A stretch of 52,451 nt of DNA from Bacteroides sp. (GCA_020861095.1 JAJBTC010000040.1:1-52451); one strand, 5' to 3'. Positions 18,475 to 27,857 are shown, counted from the first letter of the stretch. Notes: generated from the letters alone by a model not told the origin. Translations and numbers: made by a program.

Positions 18475-19046
18475 TTCTCTGTACATCCGGTCTGCCGGTT
18501 TCCTGTCAATGGCATCCGGCCAAACCTTTTTTTATCTGGTGCCTATCTCTCTCGTGTTGACCAGTCTCTCCTTTCCATAAGTCCGGAAGACCCTCTTTTC
18601 TCTTCTCCGGCCAGACAAACCTGTATGATAAAGGTCTTGTCCGGTCTGTCTCATTATATATGTTCTACCCGATCCCGGCTATCCGACACCTCCCCAAAAG
18701 TGGTCAAAACACCATACCTCCCAAATGGACATAATATACAACTTTTTTTATGAACAAATTTATATCCAACCTGTTTATTTGAGATATAATACTGTAAAAC
18801 AGTAAAATATATCTGATAGACAAAAAGGATCACATAATTGACTTATCCGGCCATAATGGAATTAAAATATGTTAAATAGAAAAACAATTGTATACATCTT
18901 TAGAGAGTAGAATTAAAAATTAACTTATTTTTGCCACGGAACATATAAAAGTTGATGATTGTGACTATTACTTGCTAATGTCATCACTATTCCTGTGTTT
19001 CGTTTACCTGTTAGTATCGGAATACGTTATCATAAAATAATTGATT
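18475..19046. other. Intergenic region upstream of the LruC lipoprotein
   Basis: No gene is apparent. Just after asparaginase there are GC-rich, CCGG-containing potential hairpins (about 18485-18540 ending in T7, and 18608-18650) that may terminate transcription. TATTTTTG at 18926-18933 fits a -7 box about 113 bp before the next start. Confidence 0.4.
18926..18933 (+). promoter_or_regulatory. Putative -7 box for the LruC lipoprotein gene
   Basis: TATTTTTG matches TAnnTTTG. The predicted 5' leader is about 105 nt; the -33 element is not distinct. Confidence 0.4.
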
Positions 19047-21407
19047 ATGAAAAAGAGTTATTTAAGTCGCTATTTCTTTCTGTTTGCCCTGACGGGTATA
19101 GCAGTCACAGGTTGTATTGACAGTGATAAGAACCTGTATAACCCGGATGAAGTAGAAAAAGAATATCAGGACAACTTCCCGGTAGACAATATAGACGCTA
19201 ACCAGGATTGGAAAACCACACGGTCATCTACAGTGAATGTTGAGGTGAAAGAAGATGCCGGTACTTCTTATAAAGTACAGATGCTTACCGAAAATCCATT
19301 GGTAAGCTCCAGCAATCCGAAATTGCTGGCTCAGGGCTATGCGACGGATCAGATGTCTTTTGCTACAACCATAGACTATCCGACAGCATTAGATATGGTA
19401 TATGTGGCCAGGAGAGACGCAAGAGGACGCTATGCGGTAAAACCCGTAGTTGCTCAGAATGGTAACATACAGGTTACATTTGGTGCCGTAGAAAGGTCTT
19501 CTTCAACTACTACCCGCAGAGCGGAAAATGAAGTATTGCAGAAAATAGAAGATTATCGCAGTGTAGTGACTGCGGATGAACTTCAGGCAATCCTGGACGA
19601 TCCGGCAACATTAACCATGCCCGTTACCTCCAGCTGGTGGTCGCCCGATTGGAGTGACAGAGACAAAACATACAAAGTTACCGCATCAGGGACTATAAAT
19701 ATAAATAACTATGGTCTTAGCACATTCTCCGCAGGCTCCAGAATCATTGTGACAGGTGATCTCGTTATTGAAGGAGGTTGGAGTATTGTTACGGGTAACG
19801 CGATAAATGACGGACCTGAATTTATTGTAGCACCAGGAGCGTCCCTTACATTCAAGACCGATGACCCAACAGATCACATCAGAATTTATGGTAACCTGAC
19901 CATTCTGGAAGGTGGTGCTGTGTATGTACCTGATAATATTCTGAGTTTCGAAAGTAATGGTGCTCTTTATAATGCAGGTACCATGGAAGTCAAATACTTT
20001 GATATGTCTATAAAAGGACAGTTGTTCAATTACGGAGATTTCAAATGCGACACTTACAATGGTTCGGCAACCGGATCTGCTTTCATCAACAGAGGCCGTG
20101 CCGTGATCGGAGAATACGAAGGGAACAACAATACGATACTTGAGAACGGATGTTACCTGGAGGTATTGAACAACTTACGGGTAGGCTCTGTGTTAATGGG
20201 CGATTACTCTGCAATTGTATGCGATAAATATGTAACAGACGGTTCCGGTTATCTTTGTCTGACCATGGGCCATATGTCTATGTTGGATGTAATAACGAAT
20301 ATGGACATCAAAACCAATATACAAGGGCCAACCGAAGAAGGAACGAAGTGTCTGGTCAGACCCGGTGGTATTGAAAGTTATACCTGGACAGGTTCGTACG
20401 CGATCAACGGAAATGTTATCTATGAACTTACTGAAGAAATGGTCAATAACGCGGCACAAGTGGAATATATTGAAAAATATATGGCTGCGGGAGACGGTGG
20501 CGGAGAAATTGCCAGTCCGGGAAAAGCGAATATCATCATCGAAGAAGACGAGGATGGTTGTACAGGATCCGGTTATGTTCCCGACGATATAGAGGATCCC
20601 GATCCGGACCCGGAAGTGATTACTTATAGTTATGCGTTTGAAGACCTTTATCCCGATATGGGAGACTATGACTTCAATGACATTGTACTGGATGTAGCTA
20701 CTACGTACAACAGAGCCAGTGACAATAAGATCGAAAGTATTGAAATGGATGTTACACTGGCCGCGGTAGGAGCAACCAAACAGATCGGTGCGGCTCTGCG
20801 TCTGAAAGGAATACCTCAGTCCAATATAACTTCTATCTCTTTCGAAGATCCGAACAACATGAGAAGTACATTAAGCGGTTCGTTGTTCAATGACGGGAAT
20901 TACGAATCCAATACAACTTCTGAAGCTGTAATCCCCTTGTTCGGCGATGCCCATAAGGTATATCAGAATCAACATTCTTATACCGGTGCAGACGGACGTC
21001 TGATCCTGAATACTTCTTATGGAAACGGATACAAGATCACTCCTTATACCTTGAAAATAACGATTGTACCCGCTACACAGTCTACCGATCCTTTGATCAG
21101 TCTGAGCAATATGGACTTCTTTATCGGATTTGCCGGCGCGTTGAACAAACGTACGGAAGTGCACTTGTACGAATGGATAGCTGATGCTACCCCTAACGGA
21201 GAAGTATATGCAGATGGTGCGGCAGAAGTAGCAGTTAACGGAAGATACACCTGGGCAGTATGTGTACCCGATGTATTTGTATATCCGCAGGAAGGTGTTA
21301 CCATTACAAAGGCATATCCGGACTTTGTAGACTGGGCAGCCAATCGTAATACCAATCAGGACTGGTACAACAATCCGGTATCTAATCTGATATATACCCG
21401 CGAATAA
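19047..21407 (+). CDS. LruC domain-containing (DUF4842) surface lipoprotein
   Basis: A secreted lipoprotein of 786 residues from the ATG at 19047. The signal peptide ends AVTGC, and the mature N-terminus is Asp-rich (CIDSDKN), as in surface-exposed Bacteroidetes lipoproteins. The middle (about 200-500) has short repeated turns such as IIVTGDLVIEGGW and IYGNLTILEGGAVYVPDN, which suggest a beta-helix. A linker DPDPDPE precedes the C-terminal LruC/DUF4842 part, marked by YAFEDLYPDMGDYDFNDIVLD and later SNMDFFIGF. The family is common in Bacteroidetes and its molecular function is unknown; adhesion or matrix association is only a guess. A strong terminator follows. Confidence 0.85.
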   Translation: MKKSYLSRYFFLFALTGIAVTGCIDSDKNLYNPDEVEKEYQDNFPVDNIDANQDWKTTRSSTVNVEVKEDAGTSYKVQMLTENPLVSSSNPKLLAQGYATDQMSFATTIDYPTALDMVYVARRDARGRYAVKPVVAQNGNIQVTFGAVERSSSTTTRRAENEVLQKIEDYRSVVTADELQAILDDPATLTMPVTSSWWSPDWSDRDKTYKVTASGTININNYGLSTFSAGSRIIVTGDLVIEGGWSIVTGNAINDGPEFIVAPGASLTFKTDDPTDHIRIYGNLTILEGGAVYVPDNILSFESNGALYNAGTMEVKYFDMSIKGQLFNYGDFKCDTYNGSATGSAFINRGRAVIGEYEGNNNTILENGCYLEVLNNLRVGSVLMGDYSAIVCDKYVTDGSGYLCLTMGHMSMLDVITNMDIKTNIQGPTEEGTKCLVRPGGIESYTWTGSYAINGNVIYELTEEMVNNAAQVEYIEKYMAAGDGGGEIASPGKANIIIEEDEDGCTGSGYVPDDIEDPDPDPEVITYSYAFEDLYPDMGDYDFNDIVLDVATTYNRASDNKIESIEMDVTLAAVGATKQIGAALRLKGIPQSNITSISFEDPNNMRSTLSGSLFNDGNYESNTTSEAVIPLFGDAHKVYQNQHSYTGADGRLILNTSYGNGYKITPYTLKITIVPATQSTDPLISLSNMDFFIGFAGALNKRTEVHLYEWIADATPNGEVYADGAAEVAVNGRYTWAVCVPDVFVYPQEGVTITKAYPDFVDWAANRNTNQDWYNNPVSNLIYTRE

Positions 21408-21441
21408 AATAAACTCAATCTCATAATCAATCAACGGAAGG

Positions 21442-21475
21442 ATCTCCGGAGAAATATTTTCTCCGGAGATTTTTT
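21442..21475 (+). terminator. Rho-independent terminator after the LruC gene
   Basis: ATCTCCGGAGAAA and TTTCTCCGGAGAT form a near-perfect stem followed by a T6 run. Confidence 0.9.
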
Positions 21476-21807
21476 ATAGATACGCTGCCGGATATATATT
21501 ACTTACTATATATACTGATTCCCTTCTGTCCGGTAAACAGGATCAGAGGGTATCCGTGTATATAGAGAGTAAGAGACCTGCCATAGTCCAAAGTTTTTAT
21601 TCCGATTCCATACCACTCTTTGCCATGAACCAGGACCTGATTTACATTGTTACTTTACACTCAGGTATACATTTTCAATCTTTAGTTGTAAAATATACAC
21701 ACATTTTGATTTAAATATCCGAAATATAGTTTATATTTGTGTCCTTAGGAAACCACAATAAGACCTTGATAACATACTTATTATTCAGATAAATATACAT
21801 TGCTGAT
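21476..21807. promoter_or_regulatory. Promoter region of the polysaccharide locus
   Basis: No gene is seen. TATATTTG at 21732-21739 fits the -7 consensus, with TTTG at 21705-21708 a little further upstream than usual (23 bp). Transcription would start near 21745 and give a leader of about 60 nt. Confidence 0.5.
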
Positions 21808-22171
21808 ATGAAAAAAAATACTACTCGTAGACGATAAAGCCACTATTGGAAAAGTTGCTGCTATCTATTTGGGAAAAGAATATGATTTTACTTACCTGGA
21901 GAATCCGATCAAAGCCATAGAATGGCTGCAACAGGGAAATGTTCCGGATCTGATCATTTCAGACATCCGTATGCCTGAAATGATGGGGAATGAATTCCTG
22001 TATTATCTGAAAAAGAATGAATTGTTCAAATCCATCCCTGTGATGATACTATCCAGTGAAGAGAGCACTACAGAACGCATCAAGCTCCTGGAAGCGGGTG
22101 CCGCGGACTATGTATTGAAACCTTTCAACCCGCTGGAACTGAAAGTAAGAATTAAAAAAATCATCGGATGA
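21808..22171 (+). pseudogene. Single-domain response regulator, frameshifted at codon 3
   Basis: A stand-alone receiver (CheY-like) protein of about 120 residues. The ATG at 21808 is followed by A8, which throws the frame into a stop at codon 10. With A7 it would read MKKILLVDDKATIGKVAA and continue without a break through the phospho-acceptor motif DLIISDIRMPEMMGNEF, the switch residue region MILSSEES and the Lys in YVLKPFNP. No ATG exists in the correct frame before the conserved DD pair. It is either a sequencing slip, inactivation, or a gene expressed through slippage on the A8 tract. It lies 7 bp before the sugar-transferase gene and may control polysaccharide output. Confidence 0.8.
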
Positions 22172-22178
22172 ATTAGAT

Positions 22179-23330
22179 ATGCAATATATCTTATATATTG
22201 GAAAGAACCGGACTACCATAGACAGGTTCTGGAAAAATACAACCGGGGTATTCTGTGCCCTTCCTTCCTGTAAGATGCTTACGGAACTACTGGATAACAT
22301 CGGTGAAAAATACGACGTTGCTATTTTATTGGAAAAAGGAGACGAATTGCAGGAAGATATCCAACAGTTGAATTTCCTGACAGAGAGATATCCGGATGTA
22401 TATATCGTACTGGTGACAGACCATCTGGCAGAAGAAGACCGTACCGAATATCTCAAAGCGGGTATACACAACACATTGCCTCATACAGCGGAAAAGGAGA
22501 ACATCAATGACCTGATGAGGTTCCTGCGTATCCGGAAAATGCAGAAGATGAAGGATATGTATGAGAAAGGTGAACTGACCTACACATTTATCCTTCCGAC
22601 CTGGAAACGTTGTTTTGACATCATCTTTTCCAGCATGGCTATTTTATGTCTTTCCCCGATCTTGCTGGCTACCGCACTCGCCATCCGCTTAGAGAGCAAA
22701 GGAGCGGTGGTATATAAATCCAAACGGGTAGGAAGCAATTATCGGATTTTTGACTTCCTGAAATTCCGTTCCATGTATACCAATGCGGACAAACATCTCA
22801 AAGATTTCAATAAGCTCAACCAATATCAGTTTGAGGATGAACAGGACGTGATGGTAGGCGACGATACGGAAGTACCGGAGGAAGAAGAGATCATCCTGAT
22901 CTCCGACGATTTTGTGATCTCCGAACAGGAGTATATCACCCAGAAGTCCCAGGAAAAGAAAAATTCCTTTGTGAAACTGGAAAACGATCCGCGTATTACC
23001 CGTGTAGGACGTTTCATCCGGAAATACAGTATAGACGAACTACCGCAGCTGTTCAATATTCTAAAAGGGGATATGTCTATCGTTGGCAACCGTCCCCTGC
23101 CTATCTACGAAGCCGAATTGCTGACCAGTGACGAATACATAGACCGGTTCATGGCTCCCGCCGGACTCACAGGTCTGTGGCAGGTAGAAAAAAGAGGAGA
23201 CTCCGGAAAGATGTCGGCGGAAGAGCGTAAGCAATTAGATATCAAATACGCAAAGACTTTCTCCTTCTGGCTGGATATCAAAATTATCCTGAAAACTGTC
23301 ACTGCCTTCGTACAAAAAGAGAATGTGTAA
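22179..23330 (+). CDS. Initiating sugar transferase with receiver-like N-terminal domain
   Basis: Polyprenyl-phosphate glycosyl-1-phosphate transferase that would start a capsule or exopolysaccharide repeat at the inner membrane; 383 residues. Residues 1-125 look like a receiver fold ([41 protein letters not shown]) without a phospho-acceptor Asp. A TM hairpin lies at about 143-168. The catalytic sugar-transferase core follows: [34 protein letters not shown] and [23 protein letters not shown], then [14 protein letters not shown] strongly acidic insertion (about 209-262, including [13 protein letters not shown]) separates the two core halves. Its stop overlaps the next start (TAATG). Confidence 0.9.
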   Translation: MQYILYIGKNRTTIDRFWKNTTGVFCALPSCKMLTELLDNIGEKYDVAILLEKGDELQEDIQQLNFLTERYPDVYIVLVTDHLAEEDRTEYLKAGIHNTLPHTAEKENINDLMRFLRIRKMQKMKDMYEKGELTYTFILPTWKRCFDIIFSSMAILCLSPILLATALAIRLESKGAVVYKSKRVGSNYRIFDFLKFRSMYTNADKHLKDFNKLNQYQFEDEQDVMVGDDTEVPEEEEIILISDDFVISEQEYITQKSQEKKNSFVKLENDPRITRVGRFIRKYSIDELPQLFNILKGDMSIVGNRPLPIYEAELLTSDEYIDRFMAPAGLTGLWQVEKRGDSGKMSAEERKQLDIKYAKTFSFWLDIKIILKTVTAFVQKENV

Positions 23331-24457
23331 TGGAATATGCTGTACTCCATACGGCCGAATGGATAGGGTTCCTTTGCCTGGCTGCCTCTACAGGTTACCT
23401 ATTATTGTTTGCTCTTTTGGGGTGTTTCCGTAAACAGGAGGAAGAGGAAACAGCAGCAGAAAAACCATACCGCATGGTGGTAGTGATACGAACTGTGTCT
23501 CCGGCAACCGACTGGGATCGGCTACTGGATATGTATCACCGGCAAACCTATCCGCACGAACTGTTCAAGTTGCTGATCGCTACTTCCATACCTGCCAGAC
23601 AACTCCCTCCTGTCTTGTCTCAGCAGGCAATCATTCTACCGATGGAAGAAGGTGCATCCGACGGAAAAGTGATACACTCCGCTCTGGCCTCTTTGCCAAA
23701 GAAAACATACGACCTGTTATTGTTCCTGGATGCCCCGGCTACAGTATCCCATGATCTGCTTGCACAGATCAACACCGCCTACAACGAAAGCCCTTCTGTT
23801 CTACAGCTTCACCGTATATATACGGACAGAAGTACTTATCCTGTTCTCTGGAATGCTGTTGGTGAAGAGATCAGGCGTTCCATCTCCGGCAGAGGACACA
23901 ACAGATGCGGCTTATCGGCCTCTCTGGAGGAGAGTGGTTTTGTATTGGAGTGTGACTGGCTGGAAGAAAATCTGGACGAATTACCTGAGGATTTCACCTG
24001 TCAGCAATTGGAGTTGTACCTGGCATCCGACAGACAGTATATCCATTTCCAGGACCATATACAACTGCGATATGAAGAAGAGATCAGCACTTCGGCCTTC
24101 TATCACAGGCAGCGACGGTCTTTCGGAAAACAGTACAAAAGCTTTTTCAATGCACTGAAGCGCCTTCCGGAAGGGATATTGGGACTCAACCCTGATCTGA
24201 TAGACAGATGTATGCAGTGGGCCATTCTGCCACCGGTCTGGTTGATCCATCTGATTACTTTCATGGCTCTGCTGACCACATGGCTGCAATGGACACTTTC
24301 TTTGAAATGGTGGGTACTGCTTGTTCTGTTACTTTTTGCCCTTGCCCTGGCTACTCCCGATTATCTTGTAGACAAGCCCTTCAACAAAGCCATGAAGCGT
24401 ACCCTGTTCTATATACCGGGATGGTTTCTTTCCTTTTTCAGCAAACCATCTGCCTGA
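23330..24457 (+). CDS. GT2-like membrane glycosyltransferase family protein, degenerate
   Basis: A 375-residue membrane protein. It has an N-terminal TM (about 9-32); a soluble part with a GT-A-like layout (YRMVVVIRTVSP, DLLLFLDAPA where a DxD would sit); and two or three C-terminal TM segments (about 288-345) followed by a short amphipathic end. The topology matches processive or cyclic-glucan-type GT2 membrane glycosyltransferases, but the usual DxD and QxxRW motifs are not clear, so activity is uncertain. It overlaps the preceding sugar-transferase gene by one base (TAATG), implying translational coupling and a shared pathway. Confidence 0.6.
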   Translation: MEYAVLHTAEWIGFLCLAASTGYLLLFALLGCFRKQEEEETAAEKPYRMVVVIRTVSPATDWDRLLDMYHRQTYPHELFKLLIATSIPARQLPPVLSQQAIILPMEEGASDGKVIHSALASLPKKTYDLLLFLDAPATVSHDLLAQINTAYNESPSVLQLHRIYTDRSTYPVLWNAVGEEIRRSISGRGHNRCGLSASLEESGFVLECDWLEENLDELPEDFTCQQLELYLASDRQYIHFQDHIQLRYEEEISTSAFYHRQRRSFGKQYKSFFNALKRLPEGILGLNPDLIDRCMQWAILPPVWLIHLITFMALLTTWLQWTLSLKWWVLLVLLLFALALATPDYLVDKPFNKAMKRTLFYIPGWFLSFFSKPSA

Positions 24458-24513
24458 GACAGGAAAGTCCTTTTCCGGCGGAAATACTATATATCTTTCT
24501 AAAATATCCGATT

Positions 24514-25158
24514 ATGAGCCTGCAATCATTGAAAGAAAAGATCAAGAAGAATCCCGGTATGAAACGGGCCATCCACCGATTCATTATGCATCCGGTAAAG
24601 ACACGTCCCAACTGGTGGATCCGTATGTTTGACTTTCTCTACCTGAAACGGGGCAGGAAATCGGTTATCTACCGCAGTGTGCGTAAGGATCTTCCTCCTT
24701 TCAACCGCTTTGTGCTGGGAGAATATTCTGTGATAGAAGATTTCTGTTGTCTCAACAACGGTGTGGGAGATCTCATCATTGGCAGTCATACCCGGATCGG
24801 GTTGGGAAATACATTGATCGGTCCGGTAACGATCGGCAATCATGTCAACCTGGCTCAGAACATTACGGTATCCGGACTCAATCATAATTACGCAGATGTA
24901 GAGAAACGCATCGATGAACAGGGAGTCTCTACCGAACCGATCGTTATTGAAGACGATGTATGGATCGGAGCCAATTCCGTGGTCCTGGCAGGAGTGACCA
25001 TAGGCAGACATTGCATTGTGGCCACCGGAAGTATAGTGAACAGGTCCATCCCTCCCTACTCCGTCTGCGCGGGTACACCGGCCCGGGTGATCCGCCAGTA
25101 CGATCCGCAAAGTAAGGAATGGAAAAAACCGGATCCACTCCTTTCTACCCACAAATAG
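24514..25158 (+). CDS. Hexapeptide-repeat acyltransferase (WcaF/LacA-like)
   Basis: A left-handed beta-helix acyltransferase of 214 residues from the ATG at 24514. Hexapeptide turns are visible: VIEDFCCLNNGVGDLIIGSHTRIGLGNTLIGPVTIGNHVNLAQNI in pieces, then VIEDDVWIGANSVVLAGVTIGRHCIVATGS and the family ending SVCAGTPARVI. The His in SGLNHNY is a likely catalytic base. The N-terminal 60 residues are basic (KTRPNWWIRMFDFLY), suggesting membrane contact. It probably O-acetylates the sugar assembled by the two upstream genes. A frame open from 24208 overlaps the previous gene and is not the real start. Confidence 0.85.
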   Translation: MSLQSLKEKIKKNPGMKRAIHRFIMHPVKTRPNWWIRMFDFLYLKRGRKSVIYRSVRKDLPPFNRFVLGEYSVIEDFCCLNNGVGDLIIGSHTRIGLGNTLIGPVTIGNHVNLAQNITVSGLNHNYADVEKRIDEQGVSTEPIVIEDDVWIGANSVVLAGVTIGRHCIVATGSIVNRSIPPYSVCAGTPARVIRQYDPQSKEWKKPDPLLSTHK

Positions 25159-25514
25159 GGAGAACCCTCCGGAAAATATACCTTAAATGAGTGATTGCGT
25201 AGCAGGTAAAGACCCGCTATCTTTGCACTATCAGAATTTAATTAGTTAGTCATAATTTTATTACGTAGCCACATTTAAGTAAAATGAAATATAGAAGGTG
25301 CCTGAGAAGGTACCTTTTGTGTCTTTATATACCCGGAAGTTCTCTCGGGAGCCTTCCCGGAAAGCTCCTTTCTGATCTGTGAGAGTTTCTTTCCGGATGC
25401 CCCAAAAACCATTTCACAGGCAGGAAAGAAGGAGCCTCTATTTCCCGGACAGTTGTTCAAACTTTCTTTACCCCTGTGCGTTATTGATTCAATGAATATC
25501 TAAAACCAACAGTT
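25159..25514 (+). promoter_or_regulatory. Promoter and long leader of the phosphoglycerate mutase gene
   Basis: A TTG (25195-25197) and TATCTTTG (25218-25225), 20 bp apart, form a good Bacteroidetes promoter. The roughly 280-nt leader holds a terminator-like hairpin at 25295-25316 (AAGGTGCC with GGTACCTT, one G-U pair) followed by TTTGTGTC, and may attenuate or release a short RNA. No gene was identified in it. Confidence 0.6.
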
Positions 25515-26204
25515 ATGAGTAAATTAATATTGGTAAGGCATGGAGAGAGTGAGTGGAACAGCCAGAATCGTTTTACGGGCTGGGCAGATGTGAAGCTGAG
25601 TGAGAAAGGCAAAGAAGAAGCCCGGCAGGCCGGAAAACGGATCAGAGAGGCAGGACTGCTCTACGATCTTGTATTCTCTTCGGTACTCACACGTGCCATC
25701 CAGACCCAGCACTTACTGCAGGAAGAGGCAGAACGGGTGTGGGTTCCCGAATTCCATCACTGGCGGCTCAATGAACGACACTATGGTGCTTTGCAGGGTC
25801 TCAACAAAGCAGAGACCGCGGAGAAATACGGAGACGAACAGGTACACATCTGGCGACGCAGTTTCGACGTAGTCCCTCCCCTGCTCGAAGAGGGAGATGA
25901 ACGCGCGGCCTGGAACGAAGACAGATATAAAATGCTGGACCGGAATGTAATCCCACGCGGAGAATCTCTGGAACTGACCATTCAGCGTGTACTTCCCTTC
26001 TGGCAGGATTATCTGGCACCCGCGTTGCTGGACAACAAGACCGTATTGGTAGTAGCACATGGCAACAGTCTGCGCGCACTTGTCAAGTACTTAGACCGGT
26101 TGAATGATGAAGAGATTGTCGGAGTAGAGATCCCTACCGGAATACCTCAGGTATATGAACTGGATGAGGAACTGAACAAAATAAAGAGTTACTACCTGAA
26201 ATAA
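25515..26204 (+). CDS. gpmA: 2,3-bisphosphoglycerate-dependent phosphoglycerate mutase
   Basis: Interconverts 3- and 2-phosphoglycerate in glycolysis. The phospho-histidine is H9 in LILVRHGESEWN, followed by RFTGWADVKLSEKG; the substrate loop is LNERHYGALQGLNKAETAEKYG, and the second catalytic His is in VVAHGNSLRALVKYL. At 229 residues it lacks the roughly 20-residue flexible C-terminal tail of the E. coli enzyme, which is also missing in other short family members. It is a single-gene unit ending at a bidirectional-looking terminator. Confidence 0.95.
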   Translation: MSKLILVRHGESEWNSQNRFTGWADVKLSEKGKEEARQAGKRIREAGLLYDLVFSSVLTRAIQTQHLLQEEAERVWVPEFHHWRLNERHYGALQGLNKAETAEKYGDEQVHIWRRSFDVVPPLLEEGDERAAWNEDRYKMLDRNVIPRGESLELTIQRVLPFWQDYLAPALLDNKTVLVVAHGNSLRALVKYLDRLNDEEIVGVEIPTGIPQVYELDEELNKIKSYYLK

Positions 26205-26291
26205 AACAAACAGTCATATCCTGTTTATTTCTATCATATATAAATAAAAAACGAGTATATCCTTTTTATAAAGGATCCACTCGCCACTCGA

Positions 26292-26321
26292 AGAAAAGCC
26301 TTGTAAGGCTTTTCTTTTTTT
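26292..26321. terminator. Terminator between convergent genes
   Basis: AGAAAAGCCTT and AAGGCTTTTCT form a perfect 11-bp stem with a 2-nt loop, followed by T6. The A-rich 5' side lets it also act on the minus strand for the LuxR-type gene, though that gene ends about 230 bp away. Confidence 0.88.
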
Positions 26322-26554
26322 ACATACATGTTTTCCTAAAAACGAAATCTTTTTTACCTGCAAACTTCTTACCTATCCAAACTTCTTACCTATTTTTTAC
26401 CCAATTAACTAACCTATGAAAAATCTTTTTATACTATACCTATTGCTTACAAAACTTACTGTTTATCGTAACAATTTCCCAATTGCTGATACAAAAATAG
26501 AGTTTTTCTTTTTACCTGTATATGCTTTTTATGTTTTATAACATTGTTTTAGAC
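26322..26554. other. AT-rich convergent intergenic region
   Basis: No gene is seen. A direct repeat, CAAACTTCTTACCTAT..AAACTTCTTACCTATTTTTTACC, lies near 26361-26400; otherwise it is low-complexity AT-rich DNA. Confidence 0.4.
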
Positions 26555-27163
26555 TCATAAATCCTTGATATCATTCAGTTCTACCAGCTTGTTGACTATA
26601 GCATAGATGGTGAGTCCGGCAGCACTGTGTATCTGTAGTTTTTTACTGATGTTGCGCCGGTGAGTGATCACGGTATGAATGGATAAATACAGGTGCTCCG
26701 CTATCTCTTTATTTGTCATTCCTTTGACTACACAGATCACGATCTCTTTCTCTCTCTGGCTCAGGGATTCCTGAGATTCCTCTTCTTCTGTCTCCTCTGC
26801 CTGTTGCAATTCTTTTATTTTCTGTGAGATGGTTTCCAGATCATCGTAAATAGAAAGGCTCTGATCATACCGGGCCACCAGAGAGGCATCTATAAAGGAA
26901 CTCAGCAAGGCCACTATTTTGATCCCCCTGCCAGCCGCTTCGTTACGAAACCGCGCAATATCGAAATAATCCCCGAATGCCGGATTCACCAACAGGATGT
27001 GGGGAGGCTGCGTACGCATACAATCTTCCAGAGATTCGGGAGAGAACAGTTCCACCGGTTGTATTTTCAGATTGGGTAGTCGCTTCAGGACAAGTGCGAT
27101 CCCACTCCGTATGATGACCGAGGATTCAGCGATACCGATCCGTATGAGTTCACTGTTCGTCAT
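26555..27163 (-). CDS. LuxR/NarL-type regulator with non-canonical receiver
   Basis: A 202-residue transcription regulator. The N-terminal half has a receiver fold (IRIGIAESSVIIRSGIALVL) but the position of the phospho-acceptor holds Asn60 (ILLVNPAFGD), so classical phosphorylation is unlikely. A Glu-rich linker (EETEEEESQ) leads to a LuxR HTH (about 134-195: LSQREKEIVICVVKGMTNKEIAEHLYLSIHTVITHRRNISKKL). The gene start overlaps the end of the hemerythrin-type gene by 14 bp, so the two proteins are probably made together. Likely targets include that operon; this is inference. Confidence 0.88.
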   Translation of the reverse strand: MTNSELIRIGIAESSVIIRSGIALVLKRLPNLKIQPVELFSPESLEDCMRTQPPHILLVNPAFGDYFDIARFRNEAAGRGIKIVALLSSFIDASLVARYDQSLSIYDDLETISQKIKELQQAEETEEEESQESLSQREKEIVICVVKGMTNKEIAEHLYLSIHTVITHRRNISKKLQIHSAAGLTIYAIVNKLVELNDIKDL

Positions 27164-27857
27164 GACTGCGTACCCTCCTTTCCAGTTTCAATATCGACGG
27201 AACAAGCAGATAGTCTTCTACCTTGCAATGGACATTGAGTTCCTCTTCACAGGCGTAGATATCGAACAACACGGCATTGAGCAGGTTACTGTTGAGCTGT
27301 GCCGGACAATACCGGATGATGATATTTTTCAGTTCACTCAGTTTCTCTCCTACCAGATCGTGATGCCTGGAGTAGGTACTGATCTTATAGTTGCCTATTC
27401 CCTGATCGCGTATCAGCGCATCCACATATTTAAATACGGTCTTCTCTTCGCATTCCATGTGTCGCCTGACTTCACGCATGTATTCGTCGTAAAACTTAAT
27501 GATGAGGATAGCCACTTCATTCCCGGAGCAATCAATGGCTTCGATGAGTTTACGCCGGATAGCCGGCAGGCTGAACTCCAGAAAATAGATATGGGACTGT
27601 CGCAGATAGCCTACCAGAGCGGGGATAGAGAGGTCTTTTTCCGGATCCTTGAGCCGGGAGAAACCTTCGGTCATGAAATTGGCAACCACCAGAAATGTAC
27701 GGCAATCTACTCCGTTGGATTCACAGACTTCACGCACGGTCTTGTCTCCGAACCCTAAGGAAATACCGAAGCGACTCATCACCTGCAACAAAGAATAATC
27801 GTCGCTGATGATGTCAAACAGTTTGTCTTCGGCCTGATATTTTTGTAATGTATTCAT
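27150..27857 (-). CDS. RIC/ScdA-like hemerythrin-domain protein
   Basis: A 235-residue cytoplasmic protein from the ATG at 27857. Residues 10-60 resemble the ScdA N-terminal domain (LLQVMSRFGISLGFGDKTVREVCESNGVD). The rest is a four-helix hemerythrin-like fold with His/Glu pairs in order: SHIYFLEFSLP, RRHMECEEKTVF, YSRHHDLVGEKL and EEELNVHCKVEDYLLVP, enough ligands for a di-iron site. RIC/YtfE proteins repair Fe-S clusters damaged by nitric oxide or oxygen. Here the first Cys motif of ScdA is absent (GFGDK in place of CC-G), so the role may be sensing instead. It is coupled to an overlapping LuxR-type regulator. Confidence 0.8.
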   Translation of the reverse strand: MNTLQKYQAEDKLFDIISDDYSLLQVMSRFGISLGFGDKTVREVCESNGVDCRTFLVVANFMTEGFSRLKDPEKDLSIPALVGYLRQSHIYFLEFSLPAIRRKLIEAIDCSGNEVAILIIKFYDEYMREVRRHMECEEKTVFKYVDALIRDQGIGNYKISTYSRHHDLVGEKLSELKNIIIRYCPAQLNSNLLNAVLFDIYACEEELNVHCKVEDYLLVPSILKLERRVRSHDEQ

